From contig JAUDYN010000008.1 of NCBI GenBank assembly GCA_030407005.1, forward strand, positions 1,798,001-1,862,000: a stretch of DNA of 64,000 nucleotides, in the 5' to 3' direction. Each line of letters opens with the position of its first letter. Within the stretch, counting starts at the first letter, position 1. This DNA is from Desarmillaria ectypa. Its lineage: Eukaryota > Basidiomycota > Agaricomycetes > Agaricales > Physalacriaceae. The notes beneath the pieces were generated by a model that did no database searches, had not been told where the DNA came from, and was given only the letters and a program-made list of their open reading frames with translations. Below, one piece after another: positions 23,684-35,469 of this stretch. The translations under genes were made by a program, and so were the position numbers.

Positions 23684-24649
23684 CTATAGTAACATCCCAC
23701 CAACAGCAAAAGCCACCATCATAAGGACTATGTTGTAGCCCATACCCGTCGCGCCGTTAGCTGCGGAGCTCGCACCAGCGGCACCAGCACTTGCGCTGGT
23801 GGTCGCTGTATTTGAAGCGGCACCTGAAGCACCTGAACGAGTGCTAGAAGAGACGCCGGACGCAGCACTGCCTGACGCCGACGAGGATGAAGTCGAGTTG
23901 GTGGTCGAAGCCATTGCAGCGGTCTGTAGATGTGATCAGCATGTGATGAATTCATGCGTTACTCGAAGATGATTACCTGGAACGCAGCAAAACTCTTGTT
24001 GGCTGTTGGGTTGATAGCAAAGACCATGCCCTTAGCGCAATGACTGGAAACAAAAGTCGTGAGTGTCTAACAAAGCCTGATAACGATAAGCACGTACCCG
24101 GTCTGCGCACAGTAGAACCATAAAGGAGCAGAGGCATTGTTGACGGTGAACGACCACATAGGGACTACTGTGGTCGTGTTAGAGACTGGGACGTAGCCTG
24201 AGTCAACGCCTTCCGATGGCGTAGTCCTGTACTCCCATGAGCCATGATCCGCTAAACATGATAAGACATACATCTTTTGACATGGATCCGCAAAGGTTGA
24301 CTGCGTCACGGTCTATGGCGCCAGTCAGCCAACTGACGACGGATCATGTATTATACACAGGGCAGCCACTTACATGGTTCTTGGCCAGGCTATAACACCA
24401 TGTGAGTTCAGACTGAAGAATATGAATTGGAAGAAGATACTGACAACTGGAACTGAACAATATCACCCGCGGCAGCGGTGACGCTAGGTGGTAGGAAATA
24501 GGGGTCATCAGCGGACGATGCAGCGACGGTGAGGAGATCACTAACGATGTGGGGTCAAAGGTAAGACCGTTATTCTCGCCAACCTTGACCGTAATGTTGG
24601 CGGCGGAAGTGAGAGAAGCAATAGCAGCAGCAACAACGAAAAAGCGCAT
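23684..24649 (-). CDS. Secreted GPI-anchored cupredoxin-like Ser-rich protein
   Basis: Extracellular blue-copper-fold protein of the fungal 'extracellular serine-rich protein' type. It starts MRFFVVAAAIASLTSAA, a signal peptide, then ITVKVGENNGLTFDPTSLV. After splicing, the type-1 copper ligand set is present: His in AKNHTVTQSTFADPCQKM, then Cys, His and Met in CAQTGHCAKGM. A Ser/Thr/Ala-rich stalk (about 60 residues) follows and the chain ends in a hydrophobic tail (YNIVLMMVAFAVGGMLL), the pattern of a GPI attachment signal. At least five introns, among them an intron ending at 24311 before TVTQ and one near 24050-24095. Surface localisation is inferred from these signals; substrate or redox partner unknown. 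Confidence 0.86.
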
Positions 24650-24849
24650 TTTTTACTCGGTGAGAATAGTTGAAACGGTGCGAGGACAAATGTAACGAAG
24701 AATAATAGTTGGTGCTACCGGAGACAAGAGCCTGACAGGAAAAATGGTCAGCGATGAAAAAATGAGGGGGGAGTACGATGGGTCCTACGCTGCTCTGAAA
24801 ATAAACGAAGGGGGGTGAAAGAGAAGATGGCGGAACGAAGGAAGAAAGG

Positions 24850-25652
24850 GTGAGAGATTTTTATGTTTTCGATCGACAACGGGATCTGATGATCGCCGCA
24901 GCTTGCCGCTTGATTATGATGTTTGTTGCTCAGGATCACCGGGTGGATGGCTGCGTGCATGTATTGTTGATAACCACTGGCAGCGTCGCTTCTGTTAAAG
25001 CTCCCCTCATCGTTAAAGAACTCTTAAAGGTACTTTCAACCTTTCCCCCGAGAGTTCCGACTTGCTGAATATGTCTCACCAGTATGACAAAGTGAAGGTC
25101 CAAGTGGTCTCTACTAGCCCGTCACTAGTGTTTTTTAAGCGAGAGGACATCGAGGACGGAGACACCAGAGTGTGGACTGACAAAGATGAATGGCCGGTTG
25201 GTTCATCGTTGAAACGTCGAAACGCATCTCTGATGCATTGCGACAGGCGTCATTCAAAATTGGCGATCCAATCTTGCATATTGAATTGAGACGGTGGGCC
25301 GATGTGGTGCTAGTAGCACCCTGCTCAGCTAATACGTTATCCAAAATTGCGCACGGTTTATGTGACAATCTTGTGGTGCGTTTGTCATAGGTCCTGTTTT
25401 CGCTGACTAAGGAAGGATGGAAAGACTTCGCTAATGCGAGCTCTGGCGCCCACCACACCGACGTACATCTTCCCTGCAATGAACACATTGATGTATGATC
25501 ACCCTCTCACAGCTGAACATCTTCGGATTGTTCGTGATGTGGTCAAGTACACTGTCGTTGGTCCGATAGGGAAGGGTCTTGCATGCGGAGACGTGGGTGA
25601 GGGAAACATCAATGATGGCTTCGATTCTCTGCTCAACTTCATACAGGTCTAG
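24850..25652 (+). CDS. PPCDC: Phosphopantothenoylcysteine decarboxylase (HAL3/PPCDC family)
   Basis: Flavoprotein of coenzyme A synthesis, decarboxylating 4'-phosphopantothenoylcysteine to 4'-phosphopantetheine. N-terminal flavin-binding start VHVLLITTGSVASVKAPLIV; then LHIELRRWADVVLVAPCSAN with the catalytic His, TLSKIAHGLCDNL, the PAMNT signature in YIFPAMNTLMYDHPLT, and GLACGDVGEGN with the active-site Cys of the substrate clamp. Introns: one after KELLK (about 25030-25082), one near 25200-25250, and one from about 25378 to 25428 joining DNLV to TSLMRALAP. Yeast relatives with long acidic tails also act as phosphatase inhibitors; no such tail is seen here. The start is uncertain: 24850 is the first in-frame ATG, with others at 24886-24919. 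Confidence 0.88.
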
Positions 25653-25775
25653 GTGCAATGACCGAATGGCGCGATATTGTACGCATAGTAGTAGAGAAGT
25701 TCCAGTTAAATCTTCGCGTATGATACAGTCATAATTTTAATGACCTCCAAATAAATGACTCACACCCATGCCCCA

Positions 25776-26763
25776 TCATGCTTCCAGAATACCCGTATTC
25801 TTCCATCGCTCCCACAGCAGTCCGACCCCAACGAGCGCATTTGGCTCCCCTTTGATCTCCTTGGCATCCAACAGCTCATACTTCCATCCAAATGCCAAAA
25901 AGTGTGCAAAAAGGGAGTTGAAATGGGGCTCAGAACGTAAGTGCAGCACCTCTGTATAATGTGCGTGATAGATATGCGCAAAAACACGAAGAAGTTGACG
26001 ATATATGTGCTTGACGGTTGCCGGGAAGGTGGGAAGGAACTGCTGACCTGTATCCACGTCAACTGTCGGCCAGGGTGCATCAGAAAAAAGGGACCCGCCT
26101 GATTTCGACGGGAAAACGTTTTCATCGTCCAGAAGTGTCTGTATTGATGACATGACCGAGTCGATGTAAGTAGGAGCAGAAAGCGAGACCTGTTTCCGGT
26201 CCTGGGTCGTCCAGAGGTAGTTTAGGCTTGAGCTTTATGTTAGGTACGCAAAGACCTGGAGACAGAGTGCATACTTTGTACCAGCTGACATCGTAGGACA
26301 TGTCTGTTGGGTGCAGCATTCCGTGATGACACCATAGAATTCATTGAGATGGGTATAAAAATCGAATACTGCGAGACTGGTATCAAACGGACACACAGAC
26401 TGGAAATCAAAATCACGCACTGTTCACGGCAACCCACTCTGTTATGTCAACGTATTTTGGTAGCATTACAATTGTCTTGAAGTTTCCTTTCACGAGCGCG
26501 GAGTCCGCAAACGGACTGCATAGGTACAGAGGTTTAGAGATGGCGCCCTCTTCGTTGGATGCGGAACCGCGAGAATTTGTGCGAGAAAGGGTGCCAGAGT
26601 TAGGCGTAGGTGAACGTTTGGGTCTGCTGGGAGCTCTGTTCTTGTTCCTGTCGTTCTCAACGTCAGCTGCGGCGGGCGGTAGGCGGAAAAAGCATACCCA
26701 AAGAACGACATATTTCTTGCTGAATGGGTATAGGCGGTTATTGAGCGCTTGATACAACGACAA
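25776..26763 (-). CDS. Mob2-like kinase activator, copy 1
   Basis: MOB/phocein-domain protein, closest in feel to Mob2, the coactivator of NDR/LATS kinases such as Cbk1/Orb6 in polarity control. Conserved pieces are VKGNFKTIVMLPKYVDITEW, FYTHLNEFYGVITECC with CPTMSAG, LNYLWTTQDRKQVSLSAP, and HIYRQLLRVFAHIYHAHY, giving the Cys and His residues of the Mob zinc site. Introns fall after AVN and after the CPTMSAG exon. The last coding exon ends at 25776. An in-frame Ser-rich stretch follows KSG; it may be an extra intron (around 26060-26110). The N-terminal start at 26763 is only one option. Tandem paralogue of the gene at 27016, same strand, 250 bases apart. Confidence 0.84.
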
Positions 26764-27015
26764 GGCAAGGAACGACGCGTAATACTAATAATCAACAACG
26801 GCTCCGACGGTAAGAATGGGGCAGATGATGGTGGCTCAGGACAAAGGATCTCATTTGTTTCATTCCCACGACTAAAGCAAACACCGAAGTAAAAAAATGT
26901 CCGTTGATATTACTGTTACAAAAGATGCACGAGTAGACTGCAAAATTGGACAGCGATAAATCGTACTGTTCCTTGCGATAACCAGATCACAGAACAGATG
27001 TACTTCGAAAGTAGC

Positions 27016-27893
27016 CTAACCATCCAATATACCCATGTCTCTCCAGCGCTCCCATAGGGCTCCTACTCCTACGGGCGCCGAGGACGAGCCCTTCAGATCT
27101 TTCATTTCCAGTAGCTCGTATTCACGACCAAATGCAAGGAAATGCGCGAACAGGCTATTAAAGTGTGGCTCAGATCGTAAATGAAGGATTTGGTGATAAT
27201 GCGCATGATATATGTGCGCAAAGACGCGCAATAGTTGACGATAGACGTGTTTTACGGTAGATGGGAAGCTCTGAGGAAAGTCACGCCCTACAGACCCGGA
27301 ATAACGAAAAGATCATTCGTGACAGGCAAGGCCACGCACCCGACTTGGTTGGAAATACGGATTCATCGTCGAGAAGATTTTGAGCCCATGTCATGACATA
27401 GTCGATATAAGTTGGTGCCGGAAGATGGACGCTCTTGCGATCCTGGTTGATCCAGGTGTAGTTCAATCTACATCGATATATTCAGCTCGAAGACAGACCC
27501 ACGCGACAAAAGCATACACAGGCCCTGCAGACATCGTTGGGCAAGTCTGCTGTGTACAGCATTCAGTGATGACTCCGTAAAATTCATTGAGATTGGTATA
27601 AAAGTCAAAGACTGGTTGTAGTCATCAGTAGCAACACTCGTTGTCAACAAGGAAAGCGACGCACTGTTCACTGCTACCCATTCCATGATATCAACATATT
27701 TTGGCAGCATAACAATGGTCTTGAAGTTTCCCTTTACCAATGCCGCCTCTACAAATGGACTGCATAGATAGAGGGGTTTTGGGGTTGTCACGACGGGAGA
27801 TGGAGGTGTCGAGTTCGATGTGTATTCAACAGGAGAGAAAGTCGCCGAAGTTGGAGTAGGAGACCGTTTAGCATTTCTTGGTGCACGGGACAT
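27016..27893 (-). CDS. Mob2-like kinase activator, copy 2
   Basis: Second Mob2-type gene. Starts MSRAPRNAKRSPTPTSATFS, then KPLYLCSPFVEAALVKGNFK and KTIVMLPKYVDIMEW. Splicing joins VN to IFDFYTNLNEFYGVITECC (intron starting GTGCGT, as in copy 1), CPTMSAG...VALNYTWINQDRK, APTYIDYVMTWAQNLLDDES, and after a 50-base intron DFPQSFPSTVKHVYRQLL with HIYHAHYHQILHLRSEPHF. Stop follows RWRDMGILDG. Intron positions match copy 1, so the pair arose by tandem duplication; N-terminal tails and the C-terminal 30 residues have diverged. Both zinc-site Cys and His groups are kept, suggesting both copies work. Confidence 0.88.
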
Positions 27894-29122
27894 GGAACGA
27901 CTGAGTTTCGGTGCAAGTTAGTAGGTATTCCCGCATGCCGCAATCGTCAACCGCACCCGATAGAGTTGAAGAACGACATTGTACTGAGCAACGCCAGCGC
28001 GGGGTATCAAAGAAGCGAGAAATCGAGGTACTCAACGCCTTGGATGTCCAGGAAACAGTCGTCGCAGGGTAACACTTAGCACGGTCAGTACCCTGTCGAC
28101 ATGAACAGGGATGGCGTGAGAATTGTACTTGGCCAGGGGAATTTTCGTCTTGACCGGCCCGGTCCCGCGGATCTAACCTTTATCAATTTTCTTGCTTTCA
28201 TTCCACCATCCTCGTTTCAATTAATGAAGATTCTGTGACTTTCATGGTACTGGCCACCATGGTGTCGAACATGAGACTATTGCATTCCCAAGTCTTTCCC
28301 GCTGCAGGATTCATGTTCTTCGAGTCAATCTGTACTCCTGTGTTCCTGTCTCGTAATTTCCCCCCTCTTGTCTCGTCAAAGTCTGCGGCCAAACGTAAGC
28401 AACACTACGCCGCAGCATCGGTAAAATTCTTCGTCTTCTTGCATCCTTAGCATCCTCGACTTTTAAAAGTCCGTACTTGAAGTAAGCTTGACCCTCAGTT
28501 TTATTGCCACTGGTTATCTTTACGTTTGAATTGGCTGAGCGCCGCTGTGCTAACCTTTCTTCGGGGTTAACCCAAATTGTAACGCTCATATCTGAGTTCT
28601 TTCGAGGATGAAGTCGTCCGGGCAGTTCGATCCTGAAAAAAACCTTGTGGAACTATCTAATCGCTCACCTTTGCAATAGTGCAGTCCAAAGCCCCTTAAT
28701 TAGCTGTTTCGTTATCAGTTCTTGTCTCCTTGGCTGTTGCCGTCATTATTCAACGCCATATACTGATTCAGCTCTAGCACCGAAGTTGGAGTAGGCGAGG
28801 TTGAACGTGCGTATCGAAAACGGCATGTTAGAGCGGGCCCAGCGGAAGTCCATCGGAAAGCAATGCAAAATCAAGCGCACTGGGCCTGTTCCAAATAGTT
28901 TCATATCTTGTCGCACCCAAATCGTTCAATAGCCATAATCCCTCATTTGGTCTCTATCAGGACTAAAACGTGCCATTATATGGTCCGGGCATGCGCGAAA
29001 TTCGCCATTCCTGGATCTATAAGGAGTTACGGCGGCATGTCTGCTTTATTGGCTATACACCCGGTGTATGCACTATAAATTCATGCAATACCAATGTTTT
29101 TCCCACCTTATCTGGTTGAGCA
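27894..29122. other. Divergent intergenic region, Mob2 copy 2 / HAK transporter
   Basis: 1.23 kb with both promoters. It contains a weak coding candidate on the minus strand (28198-28589, listed separately). Elsewhere no conserved frame, RNA gene or repeat was seen. Confidence 0.45.
28198..28589 (-). CDS. Possible small hypothetical gene
   Basis: Two overlapping minus-strand frames, one starting MSVTIWVNPEERLAQ at 28589 and one ending SSLIETRMVE at 28198, could be joined by an intron around 28390-28450 to give about 110 residues. No family is recognised, no exact splice pair was settled, and chance frames of this size are common. Kept as a weak candidate only. Confidence 0.2.
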
Positions 29123-32100
29123 ATGGCCACTCCTTCAGCGCTTGAAACGGGACTGCGTCAAAAGCGAACGGCGGTACAGTTGAAGGGACTTGCTCTTTTC
29201 CAGCTGAGCTTCCAGACGTTAGGTGAGCCTATCTATATACGGCTCGAACATCCTGTCGCATGCTCATGTTGATCCAGGGATCATCTACTCAGATATAGGT
29301 TAAGCTACTTCTCTTCTGTCCGTGCCGTGTACCGGACGCCGTGCTCACAATTCGCTGTAGGCACCTCACCCTTATACGTTCTCAATGGCCTTTGGCCTTC
29401 CACCGGCGAGGTACCATCGCAAGAGGACGTCATTGGTGGAATCAGCGCTATCATATGGTCGATAACTATCCTCCCATTGGTCAAATATGTCTTCACTTCA
29501 CTTAGATTCGCTACACAAGAAGGTCCGCAACCAATAATTGGGGCGTCATCCTTTTCCTGTGCTAATTCATAACAATAGGCGAGGGAGGTTCTTTTGCTCT
29601 TTATCAAGGTCTCTACCCTCCCAAAGAGAAAGACTTCGAAGCCGACCGCACGCTTACCGGTGATTATGAGAGAGAACTTAAGCGGATGTCACCAAGTCCT
29701 GTAAATGCAACGTTAAAGGAGAAACTACGATGGCCCCTACTTCTTTGGGTGCGTGTTCATCGTGCTTCTTGTCAGTTTTACTTCTCACTCCCTGAAAGTG
29801 TCTCTTCGGAACGGCGTACGTCTCCCGTATGGCTCTGTTATTCTAAAGCTTATTCTTCTGATAGGTTGACTATGGCAGATGGCATGTTCACGCCTGCGGT
29901 ATCGGTCACTAGTGCTGTCGGAGGTATCGCGGTAGCCAAACCCTCTGTTACCCACAACATCGTCCCTATATCGATAGTGAGTGCTATTTCCCCTCGCATC
30001 ATTTATCGTGTTCATCAGTTAGTTCTAGGCTTTCCTGCTTGTGCTTTTTTTTGTACAGCAATTTGGGACAGCAAAATTGGCAGTAACATTCGGTCCCAGT
30101 GAGTTTCAATCCGTTGGTTGTTTTGCGTGAACATTAATATAGATATAAATCTTCAGTATCATTTGTCTGGTTTCTATTACTTGCGGGGACCGGGATATAT
30201 AACATCACTCTATTTCCGGGTATTTTCAGGGCCTTTGACCCTTCTCGAGGTGTCCTTTGTAAGTGTCCCTGAACTCATGTTGTGTCCTTGGACTGACCGG
30301 AGTCTCAGTGTTTGTACGCACGAGAGACTACGATATTCTTGCTGGTGTGCTTCTAGCCATCACAGGCTGTGAAGCTATTTTTGCAAAGTAAGAGAAGGAC
30401 GTTACTGCTGATGATTCAAGCTCGCTCATGACCTTCAGTGTTGGGCAGTTTAATGCACTATCTATTCAGGTTCGGCTCTGGCATTGACTGACGAGTGTCT
30501 TCTGACTGACCATCTCTCAGATTTCGTTTACTTGCTTCGTATACCCCTCTCTTCTCTTGGCTTATCTGGGTCAGGGAGCAGCACTTATCACCAATGGCGA
30601 GCGTGTCTTAGAAAATGTTTTCTACCAAAGCATCCCTGGTGGACAGAATGGCCCTCTTTTTTGGCGAGTTCTCAATCCGTCAGCGAAATTGTGTCTAACA
30701 ACTGAAACAACTCTGCAGGATCATGTTTCTGTTTGCCATTCTGGCCACGGTATACCCGTTATTGTGTCCACCTTTGAATACACTTCTCACCTAGGACAAA
30801 TAGATAATTGCATCCCAAGCGATGATCACTGCGACGTTCAGTCTCTTACAACAGATCATCAGCATGAAGAGTTTTCCTCCCCTCCGTCTGGTGTATACAT
30901 CTGAGACTATACAAGGCCGAGTCTACATCCCAGCCATCAATTGGACCCTCATGATTGGAACTATCATCTTGGTGGCTACGTTCTCCGACCTAGCAAAATT
31001 GACAAATGCGTACGGCTTTGCTGTAGCAACTGTCATGCTTTCCACCACCATTCTACTCTCGTTCCAAATTCACTACGTGAAGAAATTGCCGATCATCATT
31101 GCTCTACTGTATTTCGTCGTTTTTGGCTTCTTTGATGGGCTTTTTTGGGGTGCCTCACTCAAGAAAGTTCCCCATGGGGCTTGGGTACCATTGACAATAG
31201 GGATTTGCATGTGAGTTTGCCTATATTTCATGCAGGGTTGTGCCTTCTTACTCGGCGTCTTTTTTTTAGAGCCATGCTGATGTGGTTATGGACTTGGGGG
31301 AAGGTTCGTATTTACTGTTGCGAAGATCTGGCATATGCTAACTGTTTATTGAAGGGACTCGAGGACGCATTTGATGGTCAAAATCGGCAGAACCTGAGAG
31401 ATTTTATCCATAAGGACGAAAAATCTCGTGTTACCTTACATTTGGACGGTGATGCTGAGAATGATGCCGCAGAAGCCGAGGTAGACGATGATGACGCATG
31501 CAGCATATCAAGGTACTATTATGTGCCGCATTCATCCGAGACGACCAGTAGCACTGTGGACAGTGAAACTCCTGAGGCCCTATTGAAACAACGAGAACTT
31601 GTTCGCATACCGACATGTGCTGTGTTTCATAAGATTGCGGAGGGGCAGGGTGTTCCGCATAGTTTTATCGGTAAGTCGTTTGCTGGTGTGGTCTTGACTG
31701 TCATCTTCCTGGGCTTATCTCTTCAAAACACAGGGCTCATAAGACAATGGCCTGGCCTTCCTGAAGTCCTCGTATGTGTCTTCAGTTCCTGCGATATGCA
31801 ATAAACTTATAAGATGAAGATCTTTCTCTCCGTCTCCGTTTTACCAGTTCCCAGAGTTCCCGTGGAGGACAGATATGTAGTATCTCGGGTTCGTTCAATC
31901 CAAGGCAGGCATCAAAAGACTATGTGTTTCCCAATGCTAACTCTCTTGTAGGCTTCTATGGTGCCACATATTATATCGGGTATAGGGATAACTTCGACGT
32001 GAAGGTGGGCTTCCAGAAATTGTCACAGCGACCTGTGAACTGACGGCTATGCATAGGTTGATGATTTGCTTGAAAGGATATGTGCTCTGGAGGCCCATGC

Positions 32101-32430
32101 AGATCCTCAGAACTGCAGTCGTATAATTAAGCGCATCAAAGAGGTGTGGGGGAACACTACGCATATGTTCGTAAATTTATTTCATCTTGCTGTTCATACT
32201 GCTCATCCGTGGTCAATAGAGTACCACATTACCATGTTGTCAGTAAACATGTAAACGTCGGGAAATTCTCTGTTATCGTCAATTTTCTGAGAAGATATTT
32301 GATTGAGGAGATTTACCGTCGTTTAGGTGCGAAATCACAGGATATCGCTCATGACTCGTTCTCACGCAGCGCTATTATAGCCACCATGTTCCCGGAAACC
32401 GCCAATTGGCTCACCTCTGCAGACGAGTAA
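29123..32430 (+). CDS. HAK1: HAK/KUP-type high-affinity potassium transporter
   Basis: Plasma-membrane K+ uptake permease of the fungal HAK family. Starts MATPSALETGLRQKRT, then FQLSFQTLG. A 21-base microexon (29278-29298) supplies most of IIYSDI, completing the signature GIIYSDIGTSPLYVLNGLW. Next come EGGSFALYQGLYPP, the FGTALTMADGMFTPAVSV segment after an intron at about 29818-29870, and many hydrophobic helices (SFTCFVYPSLLLAYLGQGAA, WTLMIGTIILVATFSDLAKL, IIIALLYFVVFGFFDGLFW). A cytosolic tail follows with an acidic loop (AEAEVDDDDACS) and the C-terminal VNVGKFSVIVNFLRRYLIEE and FPETANW motifs. Stop at 32428-32430. A dozen or so short introns; exon edges in 30100-30500 and 31750-32060 are approximate. 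Confidence 0.93.
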
Positions 32431-33277
32431 GTGATCTTCCCATTGTATGTATGGCTAGGGCATTCAATACGCTTTCATCTCCAGGATCATTCATGTCGGT
32501 ATCAATGCGCTGATTTGAACTTGGAATACTATAATACGGTAGAATTATGTATGTGGTGTTTGTTAGAACTTGGTTTTCCTGAGGTTAGTATATGGGTAGT
32601 TGTCGAAATGGGTCATAGTGGTCGTCGTGTCTGTATGAACTAGAAGATGGCGGAGTCGAACGGAGAATTCGAAGAAATCAAGATGATAGGTGCTATTCTG
32701 CCCGTGTATTACCCTTATCTATGATAGTGGCTGATCCCATTGTTGGGCATCCTGATCATGAAGAACTTGCAAAGGCACAACTGATTTGACTTCTGCGAAA
32801 TTCGAATCTTTGAGAATGAGCTAGGGCGAACTGCGGATAAGCGTCCGAACAAGTGAAAATTGTACTAGCAAGAGGCGGGACATAGTGGCTACGCGTCTCG
32901 AAATTTAAAACCTGGTAATGCTCTTGCACTGGCAGTTCAACGTTTGAATTTACTGCTTTCTCCCACAACTTGAACGTCGTCTGAGTAAAGCGGCGCTTGC
33001 GGTCTAGCATATACACGGTGCTACGGGTTTAAGGATAGTTTGTATTCCAAGAAACCCTTGCCTTTCCAAGGGATAATTGTGCCGTGTCCATGTATATGAC
33101 ATGGATACAATGTTACATTGCGTGAGAACTTGCGGATCGTTTTTGGCACCAAAAAAAATCAATGATCAGACCATTTGACGATACAAATATAAACTTCCTT
33201 TCTTACTCCTGAACTTCTTATCTCCTCCCACTCTCTTTTTCCTTCAACGGTCTCCCTTCTCTACATTTTCAAAAAAT
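32431..33277. other. Intergenic, HAK 3' end to ERG6
   Basis: 847 bases. A minus-strand frame at 32756-33016 has no recognisable features. An AT-rich core promoter (ATATAAAC near 33186) and a CT-rich leader at 33195-33275 precede the ERG6 ATG. Confidence 0.5.
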
Positions 33278-34473
33278 ATGGCTGCCCTCGCTCCTGATGC
33301 AGAAGGTCGCGTTGGTGCTCGTATCGAAAACTATACCAAATTCTGGTCGAAGGACTTGTCCCAGGAGGAGGAAGCGCACACGGACAACAGGGTCGAAGGA
33401 TATACAGACGTTGTGAACGGTGTGCAAATCCACTCTCCTGTAATGTCCTATTCATTCTAATAAACAATAGGGTACTATGACGCCGTCACTCAAATTTATG
33501 AGTACGCGTGGTCCCAGTCGTTCCACTTCTCCAGATTTTATAAGGGCGAAAGTTTCGCAGCGTCACTTGCGCGTCATGAGCACTACCTCGCTGCTCAGAT
33601 GAATTTGAAGCCTGGCATGCGCGTCCTCGACGTCGGATGTGGTGTCGGTGGACCCGCTCGCGAGATTGCTCGTTTCGCCGATGTTAACATCGTGGGCCTC
33701 AACAACAACGACTACCAAATCTCCAAGGCACGTAAGCACACCAAAAATGCCGGACTGGAAGAGCAGGTCACATTCGTCAAAGGAGATTTTATGAAGCTAG
33801 TGGAACAATTTGGGGAGAACTCCTTCGATGCTGGTGATTTCTAATTTGCTTCTGTCGCATTGTGCAGGTATCTGACCACAGTTATCAGTCTATGCTATTG
33901 AGGCGACGGTACATGCTCCTACATGGGAAGGTGTGTATGGTGAGATAATGAAAGTTTTAAAGCCAGGAGGAATTGTATGCTCTCTTCCTGACTTGATGTG
34001 TTGGTCACGACTGAGATTTCCTCCTACAGTTCGGTGTTTACGAATGGTGCATGACTGATGCCTGGGACCCTTCGATACCCTCCCACAAGGAGCTAGCCCA
34101 TGGCATCGAGATCGGTAATGGCATTCCTGAGATGCGACCACTTCGTCTTGCACGCCAAGCTATGAAGACCGTTGGATTTGAGATTCTCCACGAAGAGGAC
34201 CTCGCTGAGCGTCCGGACCCCGTTACGTGGTATTACCCTCTGGAGGGTGATTTCCGGAAAGCACAAACACTCTGGGATTTGATACTTGTGTGGAGAACGA
34301 GCACAAGCGGCAAGTTCGTCAGCCATAATGGTCTGCGCTTGTTGGAGTTCCTCCGTATCATTCCTAAGGGTACGTGGGAGGTATGCGAGGAGCTTAAGGT
34401 GGCTGGTGACTCCTTAGTTAAAGGTGGACAGACGAAGGTATTGTTCAGTCTTCAAGTTTATGGCCGACGCTAA
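33278..34473 (+). CDS. ERG6: Sterol 24-C-methyltransferase
   Basis: SAM-dependent enzyme that methylates C-24 of the sterol side chain (zymosterol/lanosterol to fecosterol-type products) in ergosterol synthesis, ER/lipid-particle associated. Exons 33278-33419, 33471-33833, 33889-33974 and 34030-34473 give 344 residues, all phases matching. Motifs: [23 protein letters not shown] motif [40 protein letters not shown], and [11 protein letters not shown]. The C-terminal sterol-methyltransferase region runs from [13 protein letters not shown] to the end. The first start ([12 protein letters not shown]) sits right after a pyrimidine-rich leader. Confidence 0.95.
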
Positions 34474-34659
34474 GTTTTATCCAATAGCTTTTCACACCGA
34501 TGTACCTCGCGATCTGCAAAAAACCTAATTAGGCTTTTTATACTTCGTGCCATCTCAGGGGAATCTTTGATTGTTATTCATGTTATACCACTTAATTAGA
34601 GCTCTAATAGAGCACGCTCGTTCGGATAGCCTTGGAGCTGATGCATGATGCACGACAAA
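34474..34659. other. ERG6 3' flank
   Basis: Short 3' flank of ERG6, AT-rich, ending where the duplicated cerato-platanin segment begins. No gene seen in it. Confidence 0.45.
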
Positions 34660-35365
34660 CGGAGCACAGCTGACTTTCATCCTGCGCTAGCAAGAGTCAG
34701 CTGACAAAAGTCATCAAGGTGTGCCCTCTAAGCTTCACCGCAATTCCCCCTGCAATGCTGGCACTCTTAAATATTCTGCCATCTTTACAAGAGTTCATTG
34801 ACTAATTGGCGCAGTCTCGCTCAAGGATTGAATAAATGACAATTTAAGTCACTTCTAGGTCTTATTATTTCGGTCTTGAATGGCCGTCAATAGAGCACGA
34901 AGGTTCCCGGGTACCATCGACAATATGAAAGTGGCGCTTTGTTATTGAGGACGCGAGGTTCTTCCGGACTAAGTAAAATCTACTGAACCTACCTCGGGCC
35001 GTGATCATATTCCAACACGCTAGAAGTACTTTATACTCACATCATAAGTATGTGCCTCCATCCTTATCTATGTGTCGGTTTGATCGGTCCCATAGTCATG
35101 CAAACGCTTAAACGATGGCACACTGCGATATGAGGGCTTTATTGACTGCGTCTTTATCGGAGGTTGGCGGTAAATACTCTCAAAACTCGGGGTTTTCAGA
35201 CCTACGTTCTAATCCTTGCAAGACCCCACTATCGGAGACACGGGACCATGTTCGAAGCGAAATCTGCCTAGACTCATGGCACTTCACATGAACAAGACGG
35301 ACATCTTCTTCCGGGGTGCGAATAACTTCAGCTTCATGAGCTCCTGGATTTTGCTTGTGAATGGC

Positions 35366-35372
35366 TATAAAA
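35366..35372 (+). promoter_or_regulatory. TATA box of cerato-platanin 1
   Basis: TATAAAA inside GGCTATAAAAGC, 98 bases before the start codon, in the same relative setting as TATAAAA before the other two copies. Confidence 0.7.
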
Positions 35373-35469
35373 GCTGGAAAATAGTGTCTCGCATTTCTTC
35401 ACTCTCACCTGCCTAACCAACGCAGCCAAAGAGCCTTTCAAACTGCTGATAAACCACCGATATACAACA

